DNA from: Stigmatella erecta
GTDB taxonomy: Bacteria; Myxococcota; Myxococcia; Myxococcales; Myxococcaceae
Assembly (NCBI RefSeq): GCF_900111745.1
Contig: NZ_FOIJ01000002.1
Coordinates: 124,001-188,000 of the forward strand
DNA: 64,000 nucleotides
Direction: 5' to 3'
Part shown: positions 43,484 to 52,665 of the stretch, one piece after another
Layout: each line of letters starts with the position of its first letter
Numbering within the stretch: the first letter of the stretch is position 1
Position numbers and translations under genes: made by a program
The notes under the pieces: model-generated
What the model was told of the DNA's origin: nothing
Database searches by the model: none
What the model saw: the letters and a program-made list of their open reading frames with translations, nothing else

Positions 43484-45622
43484 CTACCGCTCGCGCACGG
43501 ACGCGAGGTACGCGCTCAGACCGCCACTCCGGAGCTGCGCGAGCGATTCATCGAGGGAAACGCTTCGCTTCTGCCGCAGCGACTCGAGGATGCGCACGAT
43601 CGACACGGCGACCTCGGCGGCGGCCTCGTCCCCCTGGGCCTTCTTCTCGGCGACGAAGGGAATCACCTCGAACAGGACCGCGTTGGCCTCGGCATAGGTG
43701 ATGGGCTCGCGCTCGCCGTGCAGCTTTTTCCATCCGTCGTTCATGAGCATGTCATTGACGTGCAGTTGGATCAGGTAGGTCGCGCGTCCAATCAGCTTGA
43801 GGTTCGTCGGGCTGACGTTGGTCATGGTGTTGCCGACGATCTTGCCCAACCGGCCCATGATGGCGGTGGAGTGCGCGTTGAGCAGAATCTTCAGCGCGAT
43901 CTGCTGATCCACCCCGAATGGATCCGCCATCTTCGCGATCCGCAAGTGGACGAACGGCGCGCCGGAAGCGGAACCCCGCCAGTCCGGCGCCGGACCACCG
44001 CTCACCAGCACGAGCCCCAGCTTCGCGCCCCGCTCCTGGAACAGGGTGGTGAAGCGCTCGTAGTCGGACGCGGCGTCAGTGAGGAGCGCGGCCTCGGTCT
44101 CCAGGGCGATCATCACGCCGAGATCGTTGGCCTTGGGCCCAACCCGCTGGACGTTCTCGCCGGAGAACGAGAAGTCATAGAGGTTCTGTTGATCGTTGCC
44201 CGCCTTGTCCAGGCTCGTGAGCGCGGCCTTGCGGAGGAACTCGTCCTGGATCTGGGTCGAGAACGGCTCGCGGTAGAGATCCGGCTGGAGCCCGCGGAAC
44301 GGACGCCCGAGGAAGGTCTGCCACGCGGCCTGGCGATCCTTCGCGGACGTCCAGACCTGGAACAGCGCCTTGCGCGCGGGCTCGTTGACCGTGTCCAGGG
44401 GGAAGAGGCGGAAGGTGGGGCTGCGCTCCGTGCCGTCGGTGAAGGTGGTGATCAGGCCGATGTTCGCGAAGTACGTGGAGAAGTGACCGGCCGTGTACGT
44501 GTCCGCCTCCAGTTGTGTGAGCTTGGCGAGTTCGGGGACCGCCTTCTTGACCTCGGTGAGCACGGGGGCGAACCGGGAGAGGCGCTGCTCGAGCGTCACG
44601 TCCTCCGCGAAGCCGAGCTGGGCCAGGTCCCCGGCGGTGAGGACCTGCCTGGCGGCGAGTCCCTTGAAGACGCGGCCGAGCGCGTCCTCGACCGCATGCG
44701 CCAAGACGAACGTCTCGATGGTGGTCGCCTGCATGCGCGTGGAGCCGGTGATGGCCTGCGGACCCGTCGTCAGGTTGACCTTGGTGATGCCGGCCTCCTG
44801 GATGACCGACCGGCTGCGCTCGAACGGCAGCAGGACCTCGTCCGGGTTGTTGTAGACGAAGAAGAGGTGCTTGCTGGCCTCGGCCACGTCATAGCCCTCG
44901 GCCTCCTTCCATTGATCATGGGCGCCGAGGATGGTGCCGATGCCCGCGGAGGTCTCGCCCCCCTCGGTGACCTCGATCACCACATCGCCCTTGCGGATGC
45001 CCCGCTCCTGCAACTGGAGCCGGCCAATGAGCTGCAGGTCCTCGAAGCCCTCCAGGGAGCTGATGAGGGCGCGGTCGGCACCGGTCATCTCGCCGATCAG
45101 CGACTCCTCCAGTGCGCCGCCGAGGTGCGGCTCGAGCTTGGACTTGAGCGCGTTGTCGATGCCGCGCCAGTACGGGCGCCAGAAGGCGCTCTCCATCTGC
45201 TTGGCGAGCCGGCCCGTGGCACCGGTCCCGTAGACGTAGATCTTGCGGCGCTCCAGCAGCGCCTTCTCGATCGCCGCCGAGAGCGTGCGCACCGGTCCGG
45301 GGTCCTTGGAGAGCGCGGCGAGCCGGGTCGCGACGTCCTCGTCCACGGAGAACAGCATGTCGAGCCCGGCGGAGGTCTCCTCGCCGACCTTCTCGCTCAG
45401 CGTCCAGGTGCGCGGGTGGCGCTGCTCGGTGGTCAGCGTGTGGAGTTGGAACTGGGTCTTCTCCTTGACGTAGTCGGCGGACTCCGCCGTGGGGGAGATC
45501 GCCAGGAACTCAAGGAGGTTCTGGGAAGCGGGGGTGGGGTTGTTCTTGCCGCCGCACGCGCTGGAGACGAACAAGCCGCACACGAGCAGCATCCCGAAGG
45601 GATTTCGGAGCACGCTATACAT
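43484..45622 (-). CDS. Exported MurQ-like SIS-domain lipoprotein
   Basis: A 712-residue protein with clear similarity to MurQ (MurNAc-6-phosphate etherase): YGTGATGRLA, SSLEGFEDL, TGSTRMQATTIETFVL and TNVSPTNLKLIGRA are MurQ-type blocks. MurQ is a cytosolic enzyme of about 300 residues; here the length is more than double, with a second SIS-like half, and the N-terminus is a lipoprotein signal (SSACGG near residue 23). Catalysis on a phosphorylated sugar outside the cytoplasm would be unusual, so it may bind muropeptides or act on another substrate. It converges with NamZ. No strong ribosome site precedes the ATG at 45622. Confidence 0.82.
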   Translation of the reverse strand: MYSVLRNPFGMLLVCGLFVSSACGGKNNPTPASQNLLEFLAISPTAESADYVKEKTQFQLHTLTTEQRHPRTWTLSEKVGEETSAGLDMLFSVDEDVATRLAALSKDPGPVRTLSAAIEKALLERRKIYVYGTGATGRLAKQMESAFWRPYWRGIDNALKSKLEPHLGGALEESLIGEMTGADRALISSLEGFEDLQLIGRLQLQERGIRKGDVVIEVTEGGETSAGIGTILGAHDQWKEAEGYDVAEASKHLFFVYNNPDEVLLPFERSRSVIQEAGITKVNLTTGPQAITGSTRMQATTIETFVLAHAVEDALGRVFKGLAARQVLTAGDLAQLGFAEDVTLEQRLSRFAPVLTEVKKAVPELAKLTQLEADTYTAGHFSTYFANIGLITTFTDGTERSPTFRLFPLDTVNEPARKALFQVWTSAKDRQAAWQTFLGRPFRGLQPDLYREPFSTQIQDEFLRKAALTSLDKAGNDQQNLYDFSFSGENVQRVGPKANDLGVMIALETEAALLTDAASDYERFTTLFQERGAKLGLVLVSGGPAPDWRGSASGAPFVHLRIAKMADPFGVDQQIALKILLNAHSTAIMGRLGKIVGNTMTNVSPTNLKLIGRATYLIQLHVNDMLMNDGWKKLHGEREPITYAEANAVLFEVIPFVAEKKAQGDEAAAEVAVSIVRILESLRQKRSVSLDESLAQLRSGGLSAYLASVRER

Positions 45623-45842
45623 TTGGATTATTCCCGTCGCACTGGAGTTGGATTGTACCGCCAGGTGACACCCATCAAAACCGCAGCGCGCGGGTAGCGC
45701 GCCGCGCGAGAGGTGTCAATCTCAGACGGACTTTCCGTACGGCCGCTTCGGCGCGCTCGGCGCTACCGCTCCAAGTGGAGGATGGCCGCGTCGAGCAGTG
45801 CGGCCACGCCGCAGCGCGCCACGTGGACGGCCTCGTGGCGTT
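45623..45842. other. Short gap between two minus-strand genes
   Basis: These 220 bases separate the amidohydrolase stop from the MurQ-like start. On the minus strand, about 45773-45854 reads as an open tail ending HLER, perhaps a remnant, but it is too short to name. The promoter of the MurQ-like gene should lie near 45630-45700; I cannot place it. Confidence 0.3.
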
Positions 45843-47879
45843 CTAATTCGGCCAGATCAGCGGATTGCTGCCGGTGGGATCCGAGTAGGCGATCTTGCCG
45901 TTGTGCACGGTGTAGAGCACCTTCACGGTGGAGAGGTCCGTCGCAGGATTCAGCGGGTCGGCCGAGAAGACGACGAGGTCGCCCGCATACTGATTCTGCA
46001 GCGACCCGATGGGAGTGACGCCCTTGCTCGGCGCATCACGGTTGTACAACCACGCCGCGTCGCTGGTGTAGGCCTTGATCGCTTGCACGCGCGAGATGAG
46101 CTGGTTGGACTGGTTCTGTTGGCACTCCGGGAGCAGGGCGGGCATCCACGCCGGTGCCTGAACGCTGCGGGACGAGGCAACCCACATGCTGAACAGCGGC
46201 GACGGCGGCGTGACAGGGGTATCCGAGTGCAGGCCCAGGTGCAGACCGGAAGAGGCAGCCCACGCCGCAGGGTACAGGTTGGCGGTCCCGGACGGCTGGA
46301 GCAGCTGCTCGCAGAGCGGCTGGTAGTAGTAATAGAAATCGTTCATCAGGAAGGTGACGCCGATGCTGCCGGCCTTCGCGATGCTCTGGACCTGCTCCTG
46401 GGTGGGCATGGTGAAGTGGACGATGACGTCGCGGATCCCTGACTGCGAGTTCTCGGTCAGCGCGGTGAGGGAGTTCCCCTGCGCCAGATTGCCGTTCGTG
46501 TGGATGAAGACAGGCAGTCCCTTCTCGTGCGACCACTGGACGGCCTTGCTGAGGCTGTTCGCGTCCATATCGGTCTGGCCGTTGTAGGGCTGCTGCGGGA
46601 AGCACGCCGTGTCGGTGAACGGCTTGTTCACGTTGGTGTACTGGACGGGGCTCGTCATCGCGCCCGTGTAGCCTTGGTTGCTGCCATCGGCGAAGAGCTT
46701 GATGCCTGCCAGGAACATGTCGGAGCTGGCAAGGCCTTCGCGCAGGTCTGCCGCGATGGCGATCTGTTTCTGGTAGGCGGGGCCGCTGATGGAATGCTGG
46801 ATGAAATTGAGGAACGCCATGCGCACGGGCAGCGGGGCGGCTTTGGCCACGGCGAGATAGATGGCGATCACATCGGAGCTGGCAGCGCCTTCCTGGACGG
46901 TGGTGAATCCCAGCTGGCTGTATTTCTGCGTCGACGAGGTGATCAACTGCCGGAACACCGGCAGAGGATCTTCCTGGGTCCGCATGTGTGTGTTCATCAG
47001 GCCAAGGATGTAGCTGACCGCATAAACCGCGAGGTCCTCGTTCAACTGGCCTTGCTGGGCGACGCACTGCTCGGCGTGTGGACTGAAGATGGGGGCATAG
47101 CACTTCGTTGAGCCGCTGCCCGGAAGGCAGAGGTTCAGCTGCTCGAGGCCCTTCGTATTCACATAGACGATGTGGCCGGACTCGCTGGTGATCATCATTG
47201 GAACGTCGTCACGGATCGCGTCCATCTGCGCCAAGGCCGTTTGACTGTTTGCGTTCTCGAAGTTGTTCGGGCAGAGAAAGCCGTAACTTGCGTTGTTACA
47301 GGAGAGGCGCGAGGGCTCGTAACTCCAGCCGAGCACCCAGCCAAGGGCGTTGGGCTTGGCGTTTTTGAGGACGTTGATGACCTGGTCCTGTGTGGTCATG
47401 GGAGAGAAGCAGCTGTTCGACTGCACCGTGCAGTTCTGCTGCTGCGGCGGGCAGGACGGCGGCGGGCAGAGCGGTTGCAACATCACGTTGACGCTCGCGA
47501 GATTGAGCCAGAAAGGGTTCCCGGTCGAGTCGTTGATGGTGGGGACGAAGAGGCTGATTGCGTGGGAGTGGCTGTCGATGAGACCCGGGTAGATGGCCGC
47601 GCCCTCGGGAATCTGGATGGCGTTGGCCGGGGGAGTGCTGGTGCCGAGCTCGGAAATGACGCCGTTGGTGATGGCGACATAGCTGTAAGCCGTCAGGTTG
47701 GCGTCCATGCTGTGAACGCTTCCCGGGGGACCGGCGAAGGCGATGGTGCCGCTCCGCGCACCCGAGGTGCCCTGCTCGGGCCGTGGCTTCACGGAACTGC
47801 ACGAGGTGAGTAGCAAGATGAAGAGTGATGCCGAGAGAGCTTGTGAACGCATCGGTCCGCTTCCGTGTCTGTTTTTCAT
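45843..47879 (-). CDS. Amidohydrolase family 3 lipoprotein
   Basis: A 678-residue exported metal-dependent hydrolase with a lipobox in LLLTSCSS (about residue 27). IYPGLIDSHSHAISLF carries the HxH metal motif; further His and Asp ligands lie in SGHIVYVN, FIHTNGN and LGLHSDTPV, and the C-terminal block GDLVVFSADPLN is typical of the YtcJ-like amidohydrolase 3 family. Substrates in this family are mostly unknown amides or N-acyl compounds. Many Cys pairs (CPPPSCPP, CTVQSNSC) suggest disulfides. The ATG at 47879 has GGAG 5' of it. It diverges from the GH31 gene with 295 nt between. Confidence 0.85.
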   Translation of the reverse strand: MKNRHGSGPMRSQALSASLFILLLTSCSSVKPRPEQGTSGARSGTIAFAGPPGSVHSMDANLTAYSYVAITNGVISELGTSTPPANAIQIPEGAAIYPGLIDSHSHAISLFVPTINDSTGNPFWLNLASVNVMLQPLCPPPSCPPQQQNCTVQSNSCFSPMTTQDQVINVLKNAKPNALGWVLGWSYEPSRLSCNNASYGFLCPNNFENANSQTALAQMDAIRDDVPMMITSESGHIVYVNTKGLEQLNLCLPGSGSTKCYAPIFSPHAEQCVAQQGQLNEDLAVYAVSYILGLMNTHMRTQEDPLPVFRQLITSSTQKYSQLGFTTVQEGAASSDVIAIYLAVAKAAPLPVRMAFLNFIQHSISGPAYQKQIAIAADLREGLASSDMFLAGIKLFADGSNQGYTGAMTSPVQYTNVNKPFTDTACFPQQPYNGQTDMDANSLSKAVQWSHEKGLPVFIHTNGNLAQGNSLTALTENSQSGIRDVIVHFTMPTQEQVQSIAKAGSIGVTFLMNDFYYYYQPLCEQLLQPSGTANLYPAAWAASSGLHLGLHSDTPVTPPSPLFSMWVASSRSVQAPAWMPALLPECQQNQSNQLISRVQAIKAYTSDAAWLYNRDAPSKGVTPIGSLQNQYAGDLVVFSADPLNPATDLSTVKVLYTVHNGKIAYSDPTGSNPLIWPN

Positions 47880-48174
47880 TCAGTACGCTCCTGCGCGGGT
47901 CTGCTGTGTTGGGAAGCGTCGAACCTAGCGTAGAGTCCTAGATCTCCGGGAGCGATACGCTACTCCTCTCCTTCTCATGCATGCCGGGGCGAACTGATCA
48001 GGCCGCGTGGGGAGGTCCAACCCTTTGACAGGGGCAAGGATCTGGCCGAAGGTGATCCGCCGTGCGCCCCTCTGCCACCGTGACAACGGTGTCCAGCGGT
48101 GGAGCAAGCGTCAGTGGACGGCGGCCATGACCGCGTCCAGGGCCACATCGGATCGACAACAGAGAGGTCGCCGT
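47880..48174. other. Divergent intergenic region, amidohydrolase / GH31
   Basis: These 295 bases must hold both promoters. AGCGTA and TACGCT form a loose inverted repeat near 47927-47962. No clear consensus promoter or operator is seen. The GH31 ATG at 48175 is preceded by GAGAGG. Confidence 0.35.
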
Positions 48175-51100
48175 ATGACGGTGTTCAGGAGAGGAGCGGG
48201 CCACGCGCGGACGTTCGCGCTGCTCGCAGCGGTCGCGTCAGCCTCGGCGGCTTGCCGCGACGACAACCGCGACGAGGACGGCGCACAGCCCCCGGCCCCC
48301 CAGACGGATGTCATCTCGGGCAATGCCCGCTTCGAGGTGCTCAGCCCCACGCTCATCCGCACGGAGTACGCGGGTGACGCCCGCTTCCTCGACGCCCCGA
48401 CCTTCAACGCCATCGGACGGGACGGCTTTGGTCAGACGAGTTTCACGACGCGTACCGAGGACGGTTGGCTCGTCATCGACACCGGCGCGCTGACGCTGCG
48501 CTACGAGGTGGGCTCGGGCCCGTTCACCGGCGAGAACCTCGTCGTCAGGCTGAAGTCCGGCGCGCAGGACGTCGAGGCGCGCCCCTGGGCAAGCCAGGTC
48601 CTCCCAACTTGCGCGCTCGGCGTGCTCTGCGAGGCAGAGGGCCTCGCGCTCGAAGGCATCAGCGAGGCGCGCGACCACACCGGCTTCACCGGCACCGGCT
48701 TCGCCGCGGGCTTCGAAGGGACCGGGACCCGCGTCACCTTCCAGGTCGCGCCCGAGGCGGACGGCTCCTACGTCCTGGACCTGCGCTACGCGAACGGACT
48801 TGGCGACCCGCGCACGCTCACGCTCACCGTCGACGGCGGGCCGGCGCGCCAGCTCACGCTGCCGCGCACCGGCAATTGGGATTCCTGGGGCCACCTGTCC
48901 CTGCCCCTCGACTTGACTGCCGGGCCGCACGTGGTTGCCCTGACGCGCACCAAGGCCGACACGGGCCAGCTCAACATCGACAGCCTCGCGCTCCTCAAGC
49001 CCGGCGACGCGTACCCGCAGTCGCCGAGGACCTGCGGTTTCGGCGAGCTCTGCGAGGCTGAGGACCTCGCGCTCAACGGCCGGATGCACCTGGCGGCCAA
49101 CCACCCCGGCTACACCGGCAACGGGTTCGCCGCGGGCTTCGAGGGCGTGGGTGACTCGATTGGCTTCGACATCGACGCTCCCGCCGCCGGCGACTACGAG
49201 CTGACCGTCCGCTACGCCAACGGCTTCGCGCCGCAGGCCGGCGTGACGCTGACGGTCGAGGGCGGTTCGAGCACCCCCGTGCTCCTGCCGTCCACGGGCA
49301 GCTGGGACGCCTGGAAACCCTTCACCGTGCCGGTACACCTCGCGGCCGGCACCCACCATGTCACGCTCGTGCGGCAGGCGGCCGACGCCGGCAACGTCAA
49401 CATCGACAGCCTGGCCATTGGCCCGGCCGGCACGGGCCTTCCCGCGCCTGCCAGCAGGGCGGGTGAAGACTGCGGCTTCGGCCGCATCTGTGAGGCGGAG
49501 TCCGTGGGCCTGTCCGGTGGCGCGACGGCCGCCAAGGACCACAACGGCTACAGCGGCAAGGGGTTCGCGGCGGGGCTCGACGTCGCTGGCTCGCAGATGA
49601 CCGTGCGCGCGATCGACGTTCCGGCGGCTGGCACGTACTCGCTGCAGCTGCGCTACGCCCATGGGCTGAAGACGCCGGTCACGGTGACCGTGCAGGCAGG
49701 TACGGGCGCGGCCTCCACGCTCACGCTGCCGCCCACGAGCGGCTGGGACAGCTGGCGGACGGTGCGTGCGGACATCACCCTCCCCGGCGGCACCAGCGAC
49801 GTGCGCCTGAGCTGCCCGCAGACCGGCGGGTGCGCGGTCAACGTCGACACCGTGGCACTGACGAAGACCGACGCGCCGCTGCTCGCGCCGCACGCCGCGC
49901 TCGGCGGCTACCGGCGTGGCCTCGACGCCTTCGACGGCGACAAGGGCAGCGCGATCCTCCACCCGGGGCTTCTCTACCAGGACGGCTGGTCGCTGCTGGA
50001 CGACACCGCCTCGGCGGAGTACGAGCCGGCGTCGGGGAAGCTCACGCCCCGCACCGCGCCCCCTGGCGGCTACCAGGACGGCTACGTCTTCGGCTACGGC
50101 CAGGACTACCCACGGGCCCTCGGCGACCTCGCGACGCTCACGGGTCCGTCGAAGCTGCTGCCGCGCTGGGCGTACGGCGTCTGGTTCTCCGAGTACCTCG
50201 ACCGCACCGCGGCCGACTTCCAGGAGAACCTGCTCCCGAAGTTCCGCCAGGAGGGCGTGCCCCTCGACGTCCTCGTCATCGACACCGACTTCAAGGCCGG
50301 CAACGCCTGGAGCGGCTGGGAGATCGACACCCGCAAGTTCCCCGACCCCAAGGGGTTCTTCGACTGGGCGCGCTCGCAGGGTCTGCACACGACCCTGAAC
50401 ATCCATCCCAGCATCCTGCCGGCCGACCCGCAATTCGCGGCCGCGCAGGCGACCGCCCAGGGCAAGCTCACCCAGCACACCGGCGGCTGCTCGGGCGGTG
50501 CCTCCGAGTGTTACACCTTCGATTTTGGCGATCCTGACCAGTTGAAGGCGTTCTTTGGCTTGCACGACACGATGAAGCAGCAGGGCCCCGACTTCTGGTG
50601 GCTCGACTGGTGCTGCGACGCCAGCGAGGCCAACATCGACGGCGTCACCGGCGACGCGTGGATCAACCAGCAGTACACCGGCTACACAAACGCCAGCATC
50701 GGCCGCGGCTTCGCGTTCTCCCGCGCATTCGGCTCGCTGCAGGCGGGCGGCTACAGCAACCCGACCGCGGTGCCGACCGGGCCGTGGGCGGACAAGCGCA
50801 CGACGCTGCCCTTCACCGGTGACACCACCTCGACGTGGGGCACCCTCGCAGCCTCGGTCGGCTTCACCTCCGGCGAGGGGGCAGCCACCGGCCTGTCGGC
50901 GATCAGCCACGACATCGGCGGGCACAACGGCGGCCTGTGGGGCCTCCCCGGCTCGGACGTCGTCAATGGCCAGCGCACCGACAAGCTGCCCGACGACCTG
51001 TATGCCCGCTGGGTTCAGTTCGGCACCTTCCAGCCGATTGACCGCCTGCACAGCAACCACGGCGACCGGCTGCCCTGGCAGTACCCGGGCGCCGCGGGCG

Positions 51101-51852
51101 AGTCGGCGAAGAAGTTCCTCAACCTTCGCGAGGCACTCGTGCCGTACACCTATACGCTCGCGCGTGAGGCGGAGGCGACCGGCGTCCCGGTGGTGCGGCC
51201 GGTGTACCTCGCATACCCGGCGGAGCAGGACGCGTATGCGACGGCCGGCAGCGAGTACCTGTACGGCTCGGACGTGCTCGTCGCGCCGGTGACCACGCCC
51301 GGCAACACCGCCACGGCCACGGTGTGGTTCCCGCCGGGCAGTTCGTGGACCGACTGGTTCACCGGCCAAACGTACGCGGGCGGCACGACCCAGAGCATCA
51401 CCGCCGGGCTGGACACCATGCCGGTGTTCGTCAAGTCCGGCGGGATCGTGCCCACGCGCAGCGAGGACGTCACCAACGACGTCCAGAACCCACTGGACGC
51501 GGTCACGCTCACGGTGGCGGCGGGCGCGCAGGGGCACGCCAGCCTCTTCGAGGACGACGGCACGACCTCCGACCGCACGCAGAGCACCCGCACGGACATC
51601 CGCTACACCGAGGACGGCCACCTCTCGGCGCTCCGTATTGACGGCCCTGAGGGGTCGTTCGCCGGGCAGGTGCAGAAGCGCGCGTGGACCGTGCGGTTCG
51701 TGGGTGCGCGGGAGCCGGAGTCGGTGACCATCGACGGCCAAGCGGCGCCGGACGGCAGCTGGACCTGGGACGCCGCGAGCAGCGTCCTGACGGTCAAGGT
51801 GGCCGAGCGTCCGGCGAGCCAGGGTGTGGACGTGGCCTACCGGTACAAGTAG
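48175..51852 (+). CDS. GH31 glycosidase lipoprotein with three inserted CBM35/CBM6-like modules
   Basis: A 1225-residue exported protein (lipobox-like SASAAC near residue 27). The GH31 catalytic domain spans about residues 590-1050: the nucleophile is the Asp in FWWLDWCCD, the acid/base lies in LPFTGDTTSTW, and ISHDIGGHNGG is the conserved substrate block. Between the N-terminal beta domain and the barrel lie three tandem modules of about 145 residues starting near 149, 292 and 438, each opening with CEAE and ending with a NIDS/NVDT-like strand, as in CBM35/CBM6. GH31 enzymes cleave alpha-glucosides or alpha-xylosides; the exact substrate is not readable. A GC hairpin follows the stop. Confidence 0.9.
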   Translation: MTVFRRGAGHARTFALLAAVASASAACRDDNRDEDGAQPPAPQTDVISGNARFEVLSPTLIRTEYAGDARFLDAPTFNAIGRDGFGQTSFTTRTEDGWLVIDTGALTLRYEVGSGPFTGENLVVRLKSGAQDVEARPWASQVLPTCALGVLCEAEGLALEGISEARDHTGFTGTGFAAGFEGTGTRVTFQVAPEADGSYVLDLRYANGLGDPRTLTLTVDGGPARQLTLPRTGNWDSWGHLSLPLDLTAGPHVVALTRTKADTGQLNIDSLALLKPGDAYPQSPRTCGFGELCEAEDLALNGRMHLAANHPGYTGNGFAAGFEGVGDSIGFDIDAPAAGDYELTVRYANGFAPQAGVTLTVEGGSSTPVLLPSTGSWDAWKPFTVPVHLAAGTHHVTLVRQAADAGNVNIDSLAIGPAGTGLPAPASRAGEDCGFGRICEAESVGLSGGATAAKDHNGYSGKGFAAGLDVAGSQMTVRAIDVPAAGTYSLQLRYAHGLKTPVTVTVQAGTGAASTLTLPPTSGWDSWRTVRADITLPGGTSDVRLSCPQTGGCAVNVDTVALTKTDAPLLAPHAALGGYRRGLDAFDGDKGSAILHPGLLYQDGWSLLDDTASAEYEPASGKLTPRTAPPGGYQDGYVFGYGQDYPRALGDLATLTGPSKLLPRWAYGVWFSEYLDRTAADFQENLLPKFRQEGVPLDVLVIDTDFKAGNAWSGWEIDTRKFPDPKGFFDWARSQGLHTTLNIHPSILPADPQFAAAQATAQGKLTQHTGGCSGGASECYTFDFGDPDQLKAFFGLHDTMKQQGPDFWWLDWCCDASEANIDGVTGDAWINQQYTGYTNASIGRGFAFSRAFGSLQAGGYSNPTAVPTGPWADKRTTLPFTGDTTSTWGTLAASVGFTSGEGAATGLSAISHDIGGHNGGLWGLPGSDVVNGQRTDKLPDDLYARWVQFGTFQPIDRLHSNHGDRLPWQYPGAAGESAKKFLNLREALVPYTYTLAREAEATGVPVVRPVYLAYPAEQDAYATAGSEYLYGSDVLVAPVTTPGNTATATVWFPPGSSWTDWFTGQTYAGGTTQSITAGLDTMPVFVKSGGIVPTRSEDVTNDVQNPLDAVTLTVAAGAQGHASLFEDDGTTSDRTQSTRTDIRYTEDGHLSALRIDGPEGSFAGQVQKRAWTVRFVGAREPESVTIDGQAAPDGSWTWDAASSVLTVKVAERPASQGVDVAYRYK

Positions 51853-51875
51853 GACGCTCCCTCAGGCGGGGTTGG

Positions 51876-51897
51876 TTGGCCCCAGCGCAGGGGCCAA
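51876..51897 (+). terminator. Terminator hairpin after GH31
   Basis: TTGGCCCC (51876-51883) and GGGGCCAA (51890-51897) form a perfect 8-bp stem with a 6-nt loop, 23 nt after the GH31 stop. There is no U-tract. Confidence 0.6.
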
Positions 51898-52005
51898 TCC
51901 CAAGCCCCCCCGCGGTCTGCTGCCTGGAGGGGGCCGCTTGGGCCCGTGCATGCCCAGACGGGCGGCACGGCTCTTCTACAGGTAGGGAATGAAGGGGGCT
52001 CTGCA

Positions 52006-52348
52006 ATGCAAAGGGTATTGATCACCGGTGCTGCTGGCCGTCTCGGACGCGTCTTACGCGGATAAATACGGACTGTCCGTGGCGTGCGTGCGCGTGGCCT
52101 GATTCGAGAACAAGCCCACGGACATGCGGATGCTCTCAACGTGGCTGAGCCATGAAGATGGTGTCCATCTGTTTGAACAGTGCATCAGCGCGCCTGACCA
52201 TCACTTCTACGTCGTTTACGGGGTCTCCAAGAACACTCGCTCGCGAGTGGACAACTCCCATGGTCCCCTCGCGGGCAGGACACAAGGAGGCGGCGCCTGC
52301 GACGTGGGTTACTCGGGCAATATCGAGAAAACCCTGAGCGCTCGCTGA
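52006..52348 (+). pseudogene. Decayed NAD-dependent uronate-dehydrogenase-like gene
   Basis: The ATG at 52006 opens MQRVLITGAAGRLGRVLRG, the Rossmann start of an extended SDR, and stops at 52063. In another frame, from 52061, KYGLSVACVRVA is followed by an in-frame TGA, then FENKPTDMRMLSTWLSHEDGV and YVVYGVSKNTRSRVDNSH, which match the C-terminal part of uronate dehydrogenases. Intact relatives are about 270 residues, so roughly 150 internal residues are deleted at about 52061, with a frameshift and a stop; the tail after DNSH has also drifted. It once would have oxidised uronates, in keeping with the glycosidase next door. Confidence 0.75.
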
Positions 52349-52410
52349 ACGGCGTTCTGAGGCAGGGCCGGGCCTTGAATCCGGCGAGGCCTGCGGGTAT
52401 ACGGGCCTGG

Positions 52411-52529
52411 CAAGGGGAGTAGTTCGCGCCGGGAAACACCGGCGCCGGGACGCTCGACACACTGGCCCCTCCGATGCTGGAGGAGCCCGGGCCCCCACCT
52501 CGCGGCGACGCGAGACGAACGAGACCTTG
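52411..52529 (+). ncRNA. Probable yybP-ykoY (Mn2+) riboswitch
   Basis: GGGGAGTAG (52414-52422), the best-conserved 5' motif of the yybP-ykoY class, follows the P1 strand CAAGG (52411-52415), whose complement CCTTG lies at 52525-52529 after GAGAC, like the AGACC end of the class. A perfect 7-bp hairpin GCGCCGG/CCGGCGC (52426-52432 and 52439-52445) and a CACACTGGCCC segment (52458-52468) fit the rest. A GDT1/UPF0016 gene, a classic target, starts 137 nt downstream. Mn2+ sensing is inferred from the class. Confidence 0.7.
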
Positions 52530-52540
52530 GGACTGGCACA

Positions 52541-52572
52541 CACACACGCCCGGAGCACCGGGCGAGCGTGTG
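52541..52572 (+). promoter_or_regulatory. Possible riboswitch expression-platform hairpin
   Basis: CGCCCGG (52547-52553) pairs with CCGGGCG (52558-52564) around a 4-nt loop, and CACAC/GTGTG pairs extend it after an internal loop. It begins 12 nt after the riboswitch P1 and precedes the Mn2+ exporter gene, where a terminator or start-blocking hairpin would be expected. Confidence 0.45.
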
Positions 52573-52665
52573 CGGCTTGGGCCCAGGTCTTGTCGAGGGA
52601 ATCCTCCCTGCGACCGCCATGGCCCAGGTGCACGCGCGCACACAGCGGTTGGGAGTCACACGCGC

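Noticed and set aside
45713-46018. Plus-strand frame beside the amidohydrolase end.
   Set aside because: Arg/Ser-rich, overlaps the real gene antisense, no motif.
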